From the NCBI GenBank assembly GCA_039817415.1, contig JBCBVV010000019.1, forward strand, positions 42,230 through 106,229: DNA of 64,000 nt, read 5' to 3'. This stretch comes from JALEFZ01 sp039817415. Lineage in GTDB: Bacteria > Bacteroidota > Bacteroidia > J057. The first letter of the stretch is position 1. Every line of letters starts with the position of its first letter. Shown piece after piece: positions 40,328 through 49,230 of this stretch. A program made the translations under genes and the position numbers. The notes under the pieces were generated by a model that worked only from the letters and a program-made list of their open reading frames with translations, ran no database searches and had not been told where the DNA came from.

Positions 40328-41304
40328 ACATTAAAAAAATGATCGTAGGAATTCTACTGGTAGGGCTTCTTGCTCTGCTATATTACCTTTTCCGACCTCT
40401 TAGTATACCTACACCAGCAGTTTTCACCTGTCACACACTTGAAGAAGGAAGCTTCATGCATCGGGATAGCTTACCCTTGCCTTCGAATATTTATGGAATG
40501 GGACTGACCTACAGCAAACATCTTGAAGAGACTGCTGCGGAATTTGACCCAGATGCCCTTCCTCCTATCTTCAGAAAAAAGCTACATAGTATCACTGGCC
40601 CAGGCAGCAAAGTATCCTATCCCTCCACATCGGATATTATTCAGGAGACCCGAGCATTCGATCCTCAGGCAGGAGACAAGCTTTCTGCTGAATTTGAAGA
40701 AATCTCTGCCCTGCTAGACTATGAGGTAGAATTAGGGGTAATTTTGTTGGAAGATATTTCCGCGACTCAACTCAAAGACGAGGCCTTTATCCCTTCTCTT
40801 GGTTTTTTTGTTTCGAATGATCTCTCAGCCAGAAGCTTAGGCTTGATGGGAGAAGGTACAGACAGTAGATATGAATTTTGGGGGTTATCAAAGAGCTTTC
40901 CTGGATTTTTGCCCTTGGCCCAACAAATCTGGATTCCTCATCAACCCAAGTCTAACTCTATTCCCTGTATCAAGCTTGAGACCTATGTAAATGGAGAGTT
41001 GAGACAGTCAGAAAGCACTGATAATATGATTTATACTCCCCTTGAGATGCTTCGCTTTATCCAAAAGAAGTATCCCGATACCTCTTTCCAAAAAGGAGAC
41101 ATGGTTTTGACAGGTACGCCTGGCGGAGTTGCCATTGCGACACCAAGAGTACTCGTGAGACTAAGCAATCTCCTTGGATTTGATCGCTATCGTAAGCTTG
41201 GTGTCAAATTAGGAGGAGATCAATCAGCCTTCCTAAAAGCTGGCGATCGCGTAGAAGTGAAGGGCGAAGGCTTGGGAAGTGTGATGGTTGAGATAACGGA
41301 GTAA
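40324..41304 (+). CDS. Fumarylacetoacetate hydrolase family protein with N-terminal membrane anchor
   Basis: The 326-residue protein begins with a TM helix (about residues 6-26, IVGILLVGLLALLYYLF) and then the FAH fold. The metal motif EVE (YEVELGVIL, near residue 138) and ND of SNDLSARS (near 164) are kept, as is the KSFPGFLPLAQ loop. The usual ARD reads ARS. A membrane-anchored FAH-fold enzyme is unusual and would place the domain outside the cytoplasm if the helix is a signal anchor. It is the last gene of the TetR operon. It may hydrolyse or decarboxylate the product of ring hydroxylation, but the substrate is not known. Confidence 0.8.
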   Translation: MNIKKMIVGILLVGLLALLYYLFRPLSIPTPAVFTCHTLEEGSFMHRDSLPLPSNIYGMGLTYSKHLEETAAEFDPDALPPIFRKKLHSITGPGSKVSYPSTSDIIQETRAFDPQAGDKLSAEFEEISALLDYEVELGVILLEDISATQLKDEAFIPSLGFFVSNDLSARSLGLMGEGTDSRYEFWGLSKSFPGFLPLAQQIWIPHQPKSNSIPCIKLETYVNGELRQSESTDNMIYTPLEMLRFIQKKYPDTSFQKGDMVLTGTPGGVAIATPRVLVRLSNLLGFDRYRKLGVKLGGDQSAFLKAGDRVEVKGEGLGSVMVEITE

Positions 41305-41330
41305 ACAGACACTACGGATAAAAATATGAA

Positions 41331-41357
41331 AAAGGAGATAGGTGGCATATCTCCTTT
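41331..41357. terminator. Terminator between convergent FAH-fold and GMC genes
   Basis: A perfect 10-bp stem, AAAGGAGATA (41331-41340) and TATCTCCTTT (41348-41357), follows the FAH-fold gene and precedes the stop of the minus-strand GMC gene. It is followed by CTCTTTG on the plus strand and by T-rich sequence on the minus strand, so it can serve both. Confidence 0.85.
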
Positions 41358-41382
41358 CTCTTTGTAGCTGGAAAATCTCCTC

Positions 41383-42969
41383 TTAACCCAAAATCAAATC
41401 GGCTGCTTTTTCAGCTATCATGATTGTAGGGGCATTCGTATTTCCTCTCGTAACATTGGGCATGACCGAGGCATCTACTACTCGCAGATTCTGTATGCCA
41501 TGTACCTTTAACTCGTGATCTACCACAGCCATATCATCATTTCCCATCTTACAAGTAGAAGTTGGGTGATACAGGGTTTCTGCTGTTTCTCTCAAATAGG
41601 CCTCAATCGCAGCATCATCCGTTATTTCTGCCGAAGGCATATGCATACCTGTACGATAAGGCTGAAAGGCATCTGTCATCCCCAATTTAAAGGCCAATTT
41701 ATAGGCCCAAATAGTTCGCTGGACGTCATCCTCTGTACTCAAATAGTTATGGTCGATGATGGGAGCGGCTTGAAAATTACCTGAAGCAAGAGTTACACTC
41801 CCCTTACTACTGGGATTAAGAACCTTGCCTCCAATCGAAAAGCCATTTCCTTTTTCCGGATTTTTGAGCCCGTGGGAAACAAAATAAACGGGACCAAAAT
41901 GGTATTGGATATCAGGAGATGGTTGGTCAGGTGAGGACTTTACGAAGGCTCCGGATTCACCTATATTGGAGTTAAAGGGACCCTTTTTAAATAGTAAGTA
42001 GTTGGCAAGATTTCCTAACACAGCTGGAAAATTCTCAGCAGAGTCAAGTGTCTTTTTGTAATTCGTATGGAAGACGGCAAAAGTAACCAAGTGATCTTGC
42101 AGGTTTTTCCCGACGCCTGGTAAGTCTTTTTTGACTTCGATACCGTGTTTTTGTAATTCTCTTCCATCTCCAATACCTGACAACATCAAAACTTTTGGGC
42201 TATTATAAGCACCAGCAGAAAGGATAACTTCCTTGGCGGCCTTTACCTCATGTGATTGGCCATTTTGATGATAAACGATGCCTGTAGCCACCCCATCCTC
42301 TATCAAAATGCGCGCTACTTCCGCTCCCGTTTCTATGGTCAGATTAGGCCTTGAGGAAACAGGGTGAAGATATCCTTTGGCGGCGCTACATCTCTCTCCA
42401 TTGATGTGGGTAACCTGATATCTCCCAAAGCCAGCTTGTGTGGCCCCGTTGAAATCATCGTTTTTTTCATAGCCTAATTCCTGCCCTGCCTTGACAAAGA
42501 CATCTGATAATTCATTGGTATAGTTTCGATGGGTTACGTTCAAAGGTCCACCTTTCCCATGGTATTCATTGGAGATAACCTCCTGATTTTCTGCCTTTTT
42601 GAAATAGGGCAACACCTCATCGTAGGACCAGCCCTTGTTTCCAAATGAACTCCATTCATCATAGTCTTGTCTATGTCCGCGGATATATATCATCGCATTG
42701 CTGGAACTGCAGCCTCCTAGCATTTTCCCTCTTGGGAGGTATAATTTTCGATTGGCAGTAGTTGGATTGGGCGCGTTGTAATACCCATAGTCTAGTTCAG
42801 ACTCGAAGATATTGGGGAAGGCAGCGGGGATTTTGACATCGTTGCTGTTATCGTCTCCTCCAGCTTCAAGCAGGAGAACACGCTTACTGGAATCAGCGCT
42901 TAATCTGTTGGCCAATACACAGCCAGCCGATCCTGCGCCTATGATGACATAGTCGAATTCGGTTTGCAT
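41383..42969 (-). CDS. GMC-family FAD-dependent alcohol oxidoreductase
   Basis: The 528-residue protein has the GMC landmarks: VIIGAGSAGCVLANRLS near residue 9, the signature GGCSSSNAMIYIRGHRQDYDEW near 85, and the C-terminal LYHPTSTCKMG (catalytic His) with VVDASVMPNVTRGNTNAPTIMIAEK. Relatives include AlkJ and choline dehydrogenase, which oxidise primary alcohols to aldehydes. It follows the aldehyde dehydrogenase and acyl-CoA ligase genes on the same strand, which supports a role as the first enzyme of an alcohol-to-acyl-CoA route. A hairpin at 43004-43034 lies between it and the dehydrogenase gene. Confidence 0.9.
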   Translation of the reverse strand: MQTEFDYVIIGAGSAGCVLANRLSADSSKRVLLLEAGGDDNSNDVKIPAAFPNIFESELDYGYYNAPNPTTANRKLYLPRGKMLGGCSSSNAMIYIRGHRQDYDEWSSFGNKGWSYDEVLPYFKKAENQEVISNEYHGKGGPLNVTHRNYTNELSDVFVKAGQELGYEKNDDFNGATQAGFGRYQVTHINGERCSAAKGYLHPVSSRPNLTIETGAEVARILIEDGVATGIVYHQNGQSHEVKAAKEVILSAGAYNSPKVLMLSGIGDGRELQKHGIEVKKDLPGVGKNLQDHLVTFAVFHTNYKKTLDSAENFPAVLGNLANYLLFKKGPFNSNIGESGAFVKSSPDQPSPDIQYHFGPVYFVSHGLKNPEKGNGFSIGGKVLNPSSKGSVTLASGNFQAAPIIDHNYLSTEDDVQRTIWAYKLAFKLGMTDAFQPYRTGMHMPSAEITDDAAIEAYLRETAETLYHPTSTCKMGNDDMAVVDHELKVHGIQNLRVVDASVMPNVTRGNTNAPTIMIAEKAADLILG

Positions 42970-43003
42970 AGTAGTAGGTAATGTAGAATTGAGACAAATG
43001 GAT

Positions 43004-43034
43004 GAGCCTACCCAGCGAGATACTGGATAGACTC
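43004..43034 (-). repeat. 12-bp mRNA hairpin between the ALDH and GMC genes
   Basis: On the minus strand GAGTCTATCCAG (43034-43023) pairs with CTGGGTAGGCTC (43015-43004) over 12 bp, with two G-U pairs and a 7-base loop. On the plus strand those two pairs become A-C mismatches, so the structure belongs to the minus-strand transcript, the operon mRNA. No T-run follows on that strand, so it is more likely an mRNA-stability or processing stem than a terminator. Confidence 0.5.
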
Positions 43035-43040
43035 TTTTTA

Positions 43041-44471
43041 TTAGAAGAATTTGATCGTCAGATCAATCAATTTCTGTTTGAAATCATTGTAGGGAGGCAG
43101 TAGCATCTCAAGTGCGTTGGGAATATGTTGATGCAAAATCCCTCTTGCATTTGAGTAGGCCTTGAAGCCAGCTTCTCCGTGTCCTTTACCGATTCCACTG
43201 TTGTTAGAACCTCCAAAGGGAAGATTGCCATTGAAGAAATGTACCGCATTGTGGTTGATGCAACTTCCTCCCGCACGGGTATTGGAAAGTATGTGCTCCA
43301 CATTGCGCTTATTCTTGGAGAAGATATATAAGGCTAAGGGCTTCTCTCTCGTGTTTATTTCCTTAATGACCTCATTGATATCAGTAAAACCGAAGACAGG
43401 CATGACGGGTCCAAAAATCTCATTTTCCATTAAGGCAGAATCCTGAGGCACATCAGTCATCACAGTAGGTGCAATGAAGTTCTGATCTCCATCAAACTTA
43501 CCTCCTGCTTCGACTGTGGCTCCTTTGGTAACAGCATCTTCCACATAAGCTTTCACCCTATGGAAATGATGGTTGTTTACAATTCTGTTATAAGAATCGT
43601 TAGAAGCATCTTCCTCATAGTATGCCTTGATGTAGGCTTTTACCTCGGCCAGAAAGGCTTCTTTCTTGCTTTCGTGCACAAATACATAATCAGGTGCAAT
43701 GCATATCTGTCCATTGTTGAGATATTTCCCCCATGCAATTCTTCTCGCGGCTGTCTTGATATCTGCTGTTTCATCAACAATAGTAGGCGATTTTCCTCCT
43801 AATTCCAGTGTAACAGAGGTTAGGTGCTCGGAAGCGGCTCTCATGACAATCTTGCCAATGCTGGGTGCTCCGGTAAAGAAAATGTGGTTAAACGGCAAAG
43901 AAAGCAGCTCTGTAGCGGTATCCTTTCCTCCTTCAACCAAAGCCACTTCATTCGGATCAAAGATATCCTGAATCATCTCCTTCATTAATGCAGAAGAATA
44001 GGGCGTCTTTTCAGATGGTTTAATGATGACAGTATTCCCAGCTGCAATAGCAGAAACAAGCGGGCCGAAGGTCAGGTTAAAAGGGAAGTTCCAAGGAGAA
44101 ATGATTAAGACGACTCCCTTAGGCTCATATTTGACATAAGAGCTTGAGCCTAACATAGAAAGCGGGGTACTCACTCGGTGATTGCCCATCCAGCGTCTCA
44201 GATGTCCTTTCGCATGCTTTAACTCGGAGGTAATCGGATAGATTTCTGTCAGATCCACCTCGGATGGGTGCTTGCGGAAATCCTTGTACATCGCCTCCTT
44301 GATCGCGGGTCTGTATGTTTCGATGGCCTTGTGAAGCTTATCAAGCTTGGCCTTTCTCTCAGCGACTGTCGTGTTTCCAACCTTGAATTGGTTGGCTTGT
44401 TGTTGCTTGAAAATCTCCAGAATGCCTTCTTTGGCCGTATCTGGTGCTTCAAGTACGGTTGTCATTGACAT
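43041..44471 (-). CDS. Aldehyde dehydrogenase, class 3-like
   Basis: The 476-residue protein belongs to the ALDH superfamily, closest to class 3 fatty/aromatic aldehyde dehydrogenases. It has ISPWNFPFNLTFGPLVSAIAAGN, ELGGKSP (catalytic Glu) near residue 228 and GQICIAPDYV (catalytic Cys) near residue 263. The C-terminal extension (NALEMLLPPYNDFKQKL) is amphipathic or hydrophobic, as in membrane-associated fatty-aldehyde enzymes. It would oxidise the GMC product to an acid. It begins 13 bp after the ligase gene. Confidence 0.9.
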   Translation of the reverse strand: MSMTTVLEAPDTAKEGILEIFKQQQANQFKVGNTTVAERKAKLDKLHKAIETYRPAIKEAMYKDFRKHPSEVDLTEIYPITSELKHAKGHLRRWMGNHRVSTPLSMLGSSSYVKYEPKGVVLIISPWNFPFNLTFGPLVSAIAAGNTVIIKPSEKTPYSSALMKEMIQDIFDPNEVALVEGGKDTATELLSLPFNHIFFTGAPSIGKIVMRAASEHLTSVTLELGGKSPTIVDETADIKTAARRIAWGKYLNNGQICIAPDYVFVHESKKEAFLAEVKAYIKAYYEEDASNDSYNRIVNNHHFHRVKAYVEDAVTKGATVEAGGKFDGDQNFIAPTVMTDVPQDSALMENEIFGPVMPVFGFTDINEVIKEINTREKPLALYIFSKNKRNVEHILSNTRAGGSCINHNAVHFFNGNLPFGGSNNSGIGKGHGEAGFKAYSNARGILHQHIPNALEMLLPPYNDFKQKLIDLTIKFF

Positions 44472-44484
44472 AATCCTCTACAGT

Positions 44485-46041
44485 TTAGTTGATATATTCT
44501 TTTCTCAGTTCTTTCTTCAAAATTTTTCCGGTAGCGTTCATAGGCAGTGAGTCCCTAAAGGCAACCACTCTTGGGTACTTATAGGCTGCAATATGACTCT
44601 TGGTCCACTCCATCAATTCATCCGCTGATACAGATTTCCCTTCATGTAACACCACACAGGCCTGAATTTCCTCGCCCATCTTGTCATCTGGAATACCGAT
44701 GACTGCAACCAGCGACACTGCCTCATGTTTGATGATCACCTCTTCAACCTCTCGTGGATATACATTCAGCCCTCCACGAATGATCATGTCCTTTGTTCTA
44801 TCGACGATGAAGAAGAATCCATCTTCGTCTTTGATAGCCACATCTCCTGAATGCAACCATCCATTCTTAAGTGTCTTGGCATTGGCTTCAGGCTTCTTGT
44901 AGTAGCCTTTCATGACGTTGTGTCCACGGTAAACCAATTCGCCCTTCTCCCCTACAGGCATTTCATTCCCCTCTTCGTCCACAATTTTCACCTCTACTCC
45001 CCAAACAGGGGTTCCGACTGAACCGGGCTTTTTGCCAAACTCAATTTGGTTGAAGGTAACAACCGGCGAGCCCTCTGACATTCCATATCCTTCTAGAATC
45101 GGCACATTGAATTTTTGCTCGAAGTTCTCCAATACATTGACCGGAAGAGCAGCCCCTCCCGAAACGCACATTTTCAGGTTAGAGGCAATTTCTGGTAGGT
45201 TAAAGGCCGATGTGTCTGCATTCAGCAACCCCCAATACATGGTAGGGACACCGGCGAAGATGTTGATTTGGTGCTTTTGCATGAGTCCCAAAACCGCCTG
45301 TCCTTCAAATCTTGGCAACAAGACTGAAGAGGCACCCTTATAAATTCCTGCATTCATCAATACCGTCATGGCAAAGATGTGGAAGAGTGGCAGTACGATT
45401 AGCTGTTTGTGTTCGGTAGATAACTTGGTAATCTCGGTAGAAAGCACTGCATTCAGCATCAGGTTTGAATGTGTCAACTCTGCGCCTTTGGGTCTTCCAG
45501 TTGTTCCTGAGGTATAAATAATAACCGCCGTTTCTTCCGCACTGGTTTGTGCTGTTTCTGTAACAGGAGATTGTCCTGCCATGAGCATGCCTAGCGTTTG
45601 GGTTCCTTCTATAGGTGAAGGGGAAGTAGGATTAGCTGTGATGACAAAGAAATGCTCACAATTGTCAACCTTTTGAAAACCAGCATGACTTTCCTGAGCC
45701 ATAGGAAGTTCTGCTGTACCTTCGAATACAAACAAAGCCTTGGCCTCCGAATCTTTTAAGTGGTATTCGACCTCATCTCTCTTCAACAAAACGCTCAAAG
45801 GAACTACCGTGGCACCTACCTTGAGAATGCCAAAGTAAACCATGGGAAAATAAGGGAGATTCAGACAATTCAGCGCGACTTTGTCTCCTTGCTGGATGCC
45901 TTTGGCACGTAGCCCATTCGCAATTTGATTAGCGGCTCCGTTGATTTGAGCGAAGGATAGATGGGTATCACCGAAGACAAAGGCATCCTTACTAGGATAT
46001 CGCCTTGCACTGTCCTCAAGTATGACAGAAAGATTCAGCAT
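44485..46041 (-). CDS. AMP-forming acyl-CoA ligase
   Basis: The 518-residue protein has the ANL-family motifs IIYTSGTTGRPKGAELTH near residue 174, YGMSEGSPVVTFN, GWLHSGDVAIKDEDG, DRTKDMIIRGGLNVYPREVEE and the catalytic lysine region NATGKILKKELRK. It activates a carboxylate to acyl-CoA via acyl-AMP. Relatives include long-chain fatty acid and aryl acid ligases. It is the first gene of the ligase-ALDH-GMC operon, 13 bp before the ALDH gene. An AraC-type regulator is divergent upstream. Confidence 0.9.
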   Translation of the reverse strand: MLNLSVILEDSARRYPSKDAFVFGDTHLSFAQINGAANQIANGLRAKGIQQGDKVALNCLNLPYFPMVYFGILKVGATVVPLSVLLKRDEVEYHLKDSEAKALFVFEGTAELPMAQESHAGFQKVDNCEHFFVITANPTSPSPIEGTQTLGMLMAGQSPVTETAQTSAEETAVIIYTSGTTGRPKGAELTHSNLMLNAVLSTEITKLSTEHKQLIVLPLFHIFAMTVLMNAGIYKGASSVLLPRFEGQAVLGLMQKHQINIFAGVPTMYWGLLNADTSAFNLPEIASNLKMCVSGGAALPVNVLENFEQKFNVPILEGYGMSEGSPVVTFNQIEFGKKPGSVGTPVWGVEVKIVDEEGNEMPVGEKGELVYRGHNVMKGYYKKPEANAKTLKNGWLHSGDVAIKDEDGFFFIVDRTKDMIIRGGLNVYPREVEEVIIKHEAVSLVAVIGIPDDKMGEEIQACVVLHEGKSVSADELMEWTKSHIAAYKYPRVVAFRDSLPMNATGKILKKELRKEYIN

Positions 46042-46219
46042 ATCTTGTAGCAGTAGTAAGTTATTTGTAAATTAATACATGTGATTCTCTGTATATGAAC
46101 CACTTATGCGAGTTTTTATAAGGTACGAATTATTCAGAACTCCACCTCTAAGAAATTTCTCAATTCCTATAAGAAAATTGTCAGACAGCTTTTTGTAACC
46201 TTATCTCATTGCCAGGATC

Positions 46220-47110
46220 ATGATAGATCTTCAAACAAAATCCTCTCAAGAGGCTACCTATACTACCGATCAGCTAGAACTCCTGATTACCTTTGATGTA
46301 ACAAGGGTAAATCGGAACTATGAGTTTGACAATGTGGTATTTGCCTACACTGAGCGAGGTTCTAAAATGATTCATATTCCTGGCATTCCTCCGCTAGAAT
46401 TGAAACCTCAAATGGTCATCATGGCTGCTTCTGCTGTCGAAGCAAAGGTTGAATTCCCACATGTAAGTGAAACAGATCCTGCCCTTTGTTTTTGCCTAGA
46501 GTTGTCCAAAGATAGAGTATGGAATATGCTGGATAGTATAGAAGAGGTCGAATCCGTAGAGCCCATCCTTGAGATGGAGAACAGCCTTTCGCCTATTGAA
46601 CTCTATGATGGGCACTCAGCCTCAAGGGTGTTAAAGGTGCTAAATGAACTACAGGAATTGATGCGGTCTAATGCACGATTCAAGGATAAATGGATCAATC
46701 TCAAACTTGAAGAACTTATCATTTGCTGCCTTCAGACCAATATGTACCAGACCCTGATCAATAGTTACTCCGAAAGTAAACTTACAGACAACCCTTTGTC
46801 TGAAATCATTGCTTTCCTCAAAGAAAACTATAGGTCCAAGGTCAATATGGCTAGCTTGGCAGATAAGGCCCACATGAGTCAAGCCACCTTTTACAGGCAA
46901 TTCAAACAAAAATTAGGGCTAACACCAGTAGAATTCATTCATGCTCAGCGGATCAATCATGCCAAGAAGCTATTGAGTCAATCTACCCAATCGATTAGTG
47001 AGATCGGCTACCAGCTTGGATATACGAGTCCTTCCTATTTCTCTCTACAGTTTGAAAAACAGGAAGGTTGTTCGCCTTCTACCTTTCGTAACGATCAAAA
47101 AGCAGCTTGA
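46220..47110 (+). CDS. AraC-family transcriptional regulator
   Basis: The 296-residue protein ends in an AraC DNA-binding domain with two HTH motifs (MASLADKAHMSQATFYRQFKQ and QSISEIGYQLGYTSPSYFSLQFEK). The N-terminal part resembles the AraC_N sensor (PF06719), seen in regulators of alkane, lipid or aromatic genes. It is divergent from the ligase-ALDH-GMC operon, with 178 bp between the starts, and most likely controls it. Its stop codon directly abuts the stop of the convergent hydratase gene at 47111. Confidence 0.85.
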   Translation: MIDLQTKSSQEATYTTDQLELLITFDVTRVNRNYEFDNVVFAYTERGSKMIHIPGIPPLELKPQMVIMAASAVEAKVEFPHVSETDPALCFCLELSKDRVWNMLDSIEEVESVEPILEMENSLSPIELYDGHSASRVLKVLNELQELMRSNARFKDKWINLKLEELIICCLQTNMYQTLINSYSESKLTDNPLSEIIAFLKENYRSKVNMASLADKAHMSQATFYRQFKQKLGLTPVEFIHAQRINHAKKLLSQSTQSISEIGYQLGYTSPSYFSLQFEKQEGCSPSTFRNDQKAA

Positions 47111-47896
47111 TCAAGATATCTTAATGTGTACATCCCCCATCCCATCGAAGGTGGCGGAAAGTTCATCTCCTTGTTCGATGTTAACCATAGGTCCTAAAGC
47201 ACCACTCAATACTACATCGCCTGCCTGAAGAGGCTGTCCCATTTCGGCCATGGTTCTTGTCAGCCAAATCACTGCATGTAGGGGATTTCCCAGGCAATCC
47301 TTCCCGCTACCCGTTGATTTTTTTTCGCCATTGCTAAAGAGTTCCATCCTAAAATTGAGTAGATCAATGTCCTGAAGGGGTACCTGAGCATCTCCCAGTA
47401 CGAAATGGCTAGCAGAAGCATTATCAGCAATGGTATCGGTTATACTGATGTCCCAGTTTCTAATACGACTGCCTACGATTTCGATGGATGCCTGAACATA
47501 AGCAATGGCCGCTTTCAATTGGTCCATGCTTAAAGCCGGATCGGCCAATTCTTTGTTGATCACAAAGGCTAGTTCGCCTTCGGCCTTAGGTTGCATAAGC
47601 TCTTTGAAGGCTAAACTTCCTCCATTTTCAACCTTCATATCATCCATCAACCAGCCAAAATCGGGCTGATCAATCCCAAATTGCTTCTGCACCACGGGTG
47701 ATGTCAGTCCAATTTTACATCCTATCCTTTTTGCCCCCTCTGCCAATCGCAATCTATTGTTGACCAATTGGATTTCGTAAGCCAGAGCGGCATCCTGAGC
47801 CCCTATGATGTTGCGTATAGGATCAATGAGTTCTTTGTGCTGATTGGCCTGTCTGAGGATGGCTGCAACTTGTTGGATCTGGGATGAATCTGACAT
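47111..47896 (-). CDS. 2-keto-4-pentenoate hydratase/4-oxalocrotonate decarboxylase family protein
   Basis: From ATG 47896 the protein has 261 residues with the MhpD/DmpE/DmpH fold. It retains KAEGELAFVINKEL near residue 103, IEIVGSRIRNW near 139 and SGALGPMVNIEQGDEL. The Glu residues of the first two motifs form the metal site. These enzymes hydrate or decarboxylate ring-cleavage products of aromatic compounds. No ring-cleavage dioxygenase is in the window. A longer start at 47959 adds residues that overlap the divergent upstream region and is rejected. Its stop abuts the AraC stop (TGATCA). Confidence 0.82.
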   Translation of the reverse strand: MSDSSQIQQVAAILRQANQHKELIDPIRNIIGAQDAALAYEIQLVNNRLRLAEGAKRIGCKIGLTSPVVQKQFGIDQPDFGWLMDDMKVENGGSLAFKELMQPKAEGELAFVINKELADPALSMDQLKAAIAYVQASIEIVGSRIRNWDISITDTIADNASASHFVLGDAQVPLQDIDLLNFRMELFSNGEKKSTGSGKDCLGNPLHAVIWLTRTMAEMGQPLQAGDVVLSGALGPMVNIEQGDELSATFDGMGDVHIKIS

Positions 47897-48032
47897 AATG
47901 AGATAGCTTGAGGATGGATAAATATCCATGAATCTTAAAGACGAAAGTAACAATTGCACGGAAATATATCCCTGCCATTTGGATAAGTTCTCGCTGCCTT
48001 CTTATTTCCCCTTGAAATCCAAGTATATCCTT

Positions 48033-48989
48033 ATGCTGAATTGGCTCCGTACCCTCAAAGCTACCTATGTAGCCAACAACATCCTCAATAGGTCGAAACT
48101 GGCCCACAATAAGGCCTTATATGAAAAATATGGGATCGACCGTCCCTTAACCTGGCCAATTGGGAGTGAGAACTTTGCCCATCTTCCTCAAGAATTACCC
48201 TGGATGGATCAATTGAGTAGTTTGGAGGAATTAGAAAACCACCCCAGATTCCAACAGTTACATCAACCCCAACAGGAACAAGCGAAATTTTGGTTTGAGA
48301 ATGGGTATTTGATCATCAAAAACTGCTTTTCTACCGAAGATATTGATAGGATCAACAGCGAAATTGCCTTCCTCTTGAAGGAGAAAAACCTTCGTCAAAA
48401 AAAGGATACAAGGATTTTCTTTGCTTTTCGGCACTCAGACTATCTAAAGGATGTTGTATGGAGGAAAGATCTAGTGGAGCTCATGAGTCTGTTGACAGGT
48501 ATGGATATGTTTCCTTTCCAAAGCTTGAATTTCATTAAGGGCAGTCAGCAAAGAGCCCATTCTGATTCTATTCATATGACTACCTTCCCCATGGGCTATT
48601 TGACAGCAACATGGTTAGCACTAGAGGATGTAGACAAAGATAATGGCCCCTTGTTTTACTACCCTGGCTCTCATAGGCTTCCCTATGTTATGAATTCAGA
48701 TTTTGATCACGGAGGAAGCCAATATCGAATTGGGTCAACAGCTAATGCCCGGTATGAGGATAAGATGGCAGAAGTGATTGAGCAAGTTGGCTTGGAGCGC
48801 AAGACATTTGAGGCTAAGGCCGGAGACCTATTGATCTGGCATGCCAATCTGATCCACGGTGGAGACCCTATTCTTGACCCTTCACGAAGTCGAAAAAGCA
48901 TGGTTGTCCATTACTTTGGCAAAGAAGTTATATGCTATCACGAACTGACCCAGCGCCCTGCCTTACTTCCAAGTTCGGAATATCATTGA
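48033..48989 (+). CDS. Phytanoyl-CoA dioxygenase (PhyH) family protein
   Basis: From ATG 48033 (MLNWLRTLKATYVANN) the protein has 318 residues. It has the metal motif RAHSDSIHM (HxD) near residue 174 and the distal LIHGGDPILDPSRSRKSMVVHYF (His, then Arg) near residue 275. These are the Fe(II) and 2-oxoglutarate ligands. It is divergent from the hydratase gene, with about 135 bp between the two start codons. It is unlike the shorter PhyH protein at 35616-36431 and forms a second, larger type. The substrate is unknown; an upstream start at 47928 is rejected. Confidence 0.8.
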   Translation: MLNWLRTLKATYVANNILNRSKLAHNKALYEKYGIDRPLTWPIGSENFAHLPQELPWMDQLSSLEELENHPRFQQLHQPQQEQAKFWFENGYLIIKNCFSTEDIDRINSEIAFLLKEKNLRQKKDTRIFFAFRHSDYLKDVVWRKDLVELMSLLTGMDMFPFQSLNFIKGSQQRAHSDSIHMTTFPMGYLTATWLALEDVDKDNGPLFYYPGSHRLPYVMNSDFDHGGSQYRIGSTANARYEDKMAEVIEQVGLERKTFEAKAGDLLIWHANLIHGGDPILDPSRSRKSMVVHYFGKEVICYHELTQRPALLPSSEYH

Positions 48990-49230
48990 CAATTAGTGTA
49001 TATTTTACATGTTCGTAATAAAGGTACTGACTCCTAGCACTTTATGTTTTTTTGCAATAATTGTTCAAAACTTTATGTATTTCCATCAGACTTCCTAAAT
49101 TTAAGTAATCAAGAAGGATGTTTGAAGGGATAGGATAAGGGATAACCGATTTCTATTTCATGTGACCCGCTTAGTATTGGTTCGTTTCAAGATTGACTGC
49201 AATTAATCTTCACCTTTAAAACCAACAACT

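Noticed and set aside
32041..49230. Possible mobile island or integrated element
   Set aside because: No integrase, transposase, tRNA, direct repeat or inverted terminal repeat was seen, and base composition does not change visibly.
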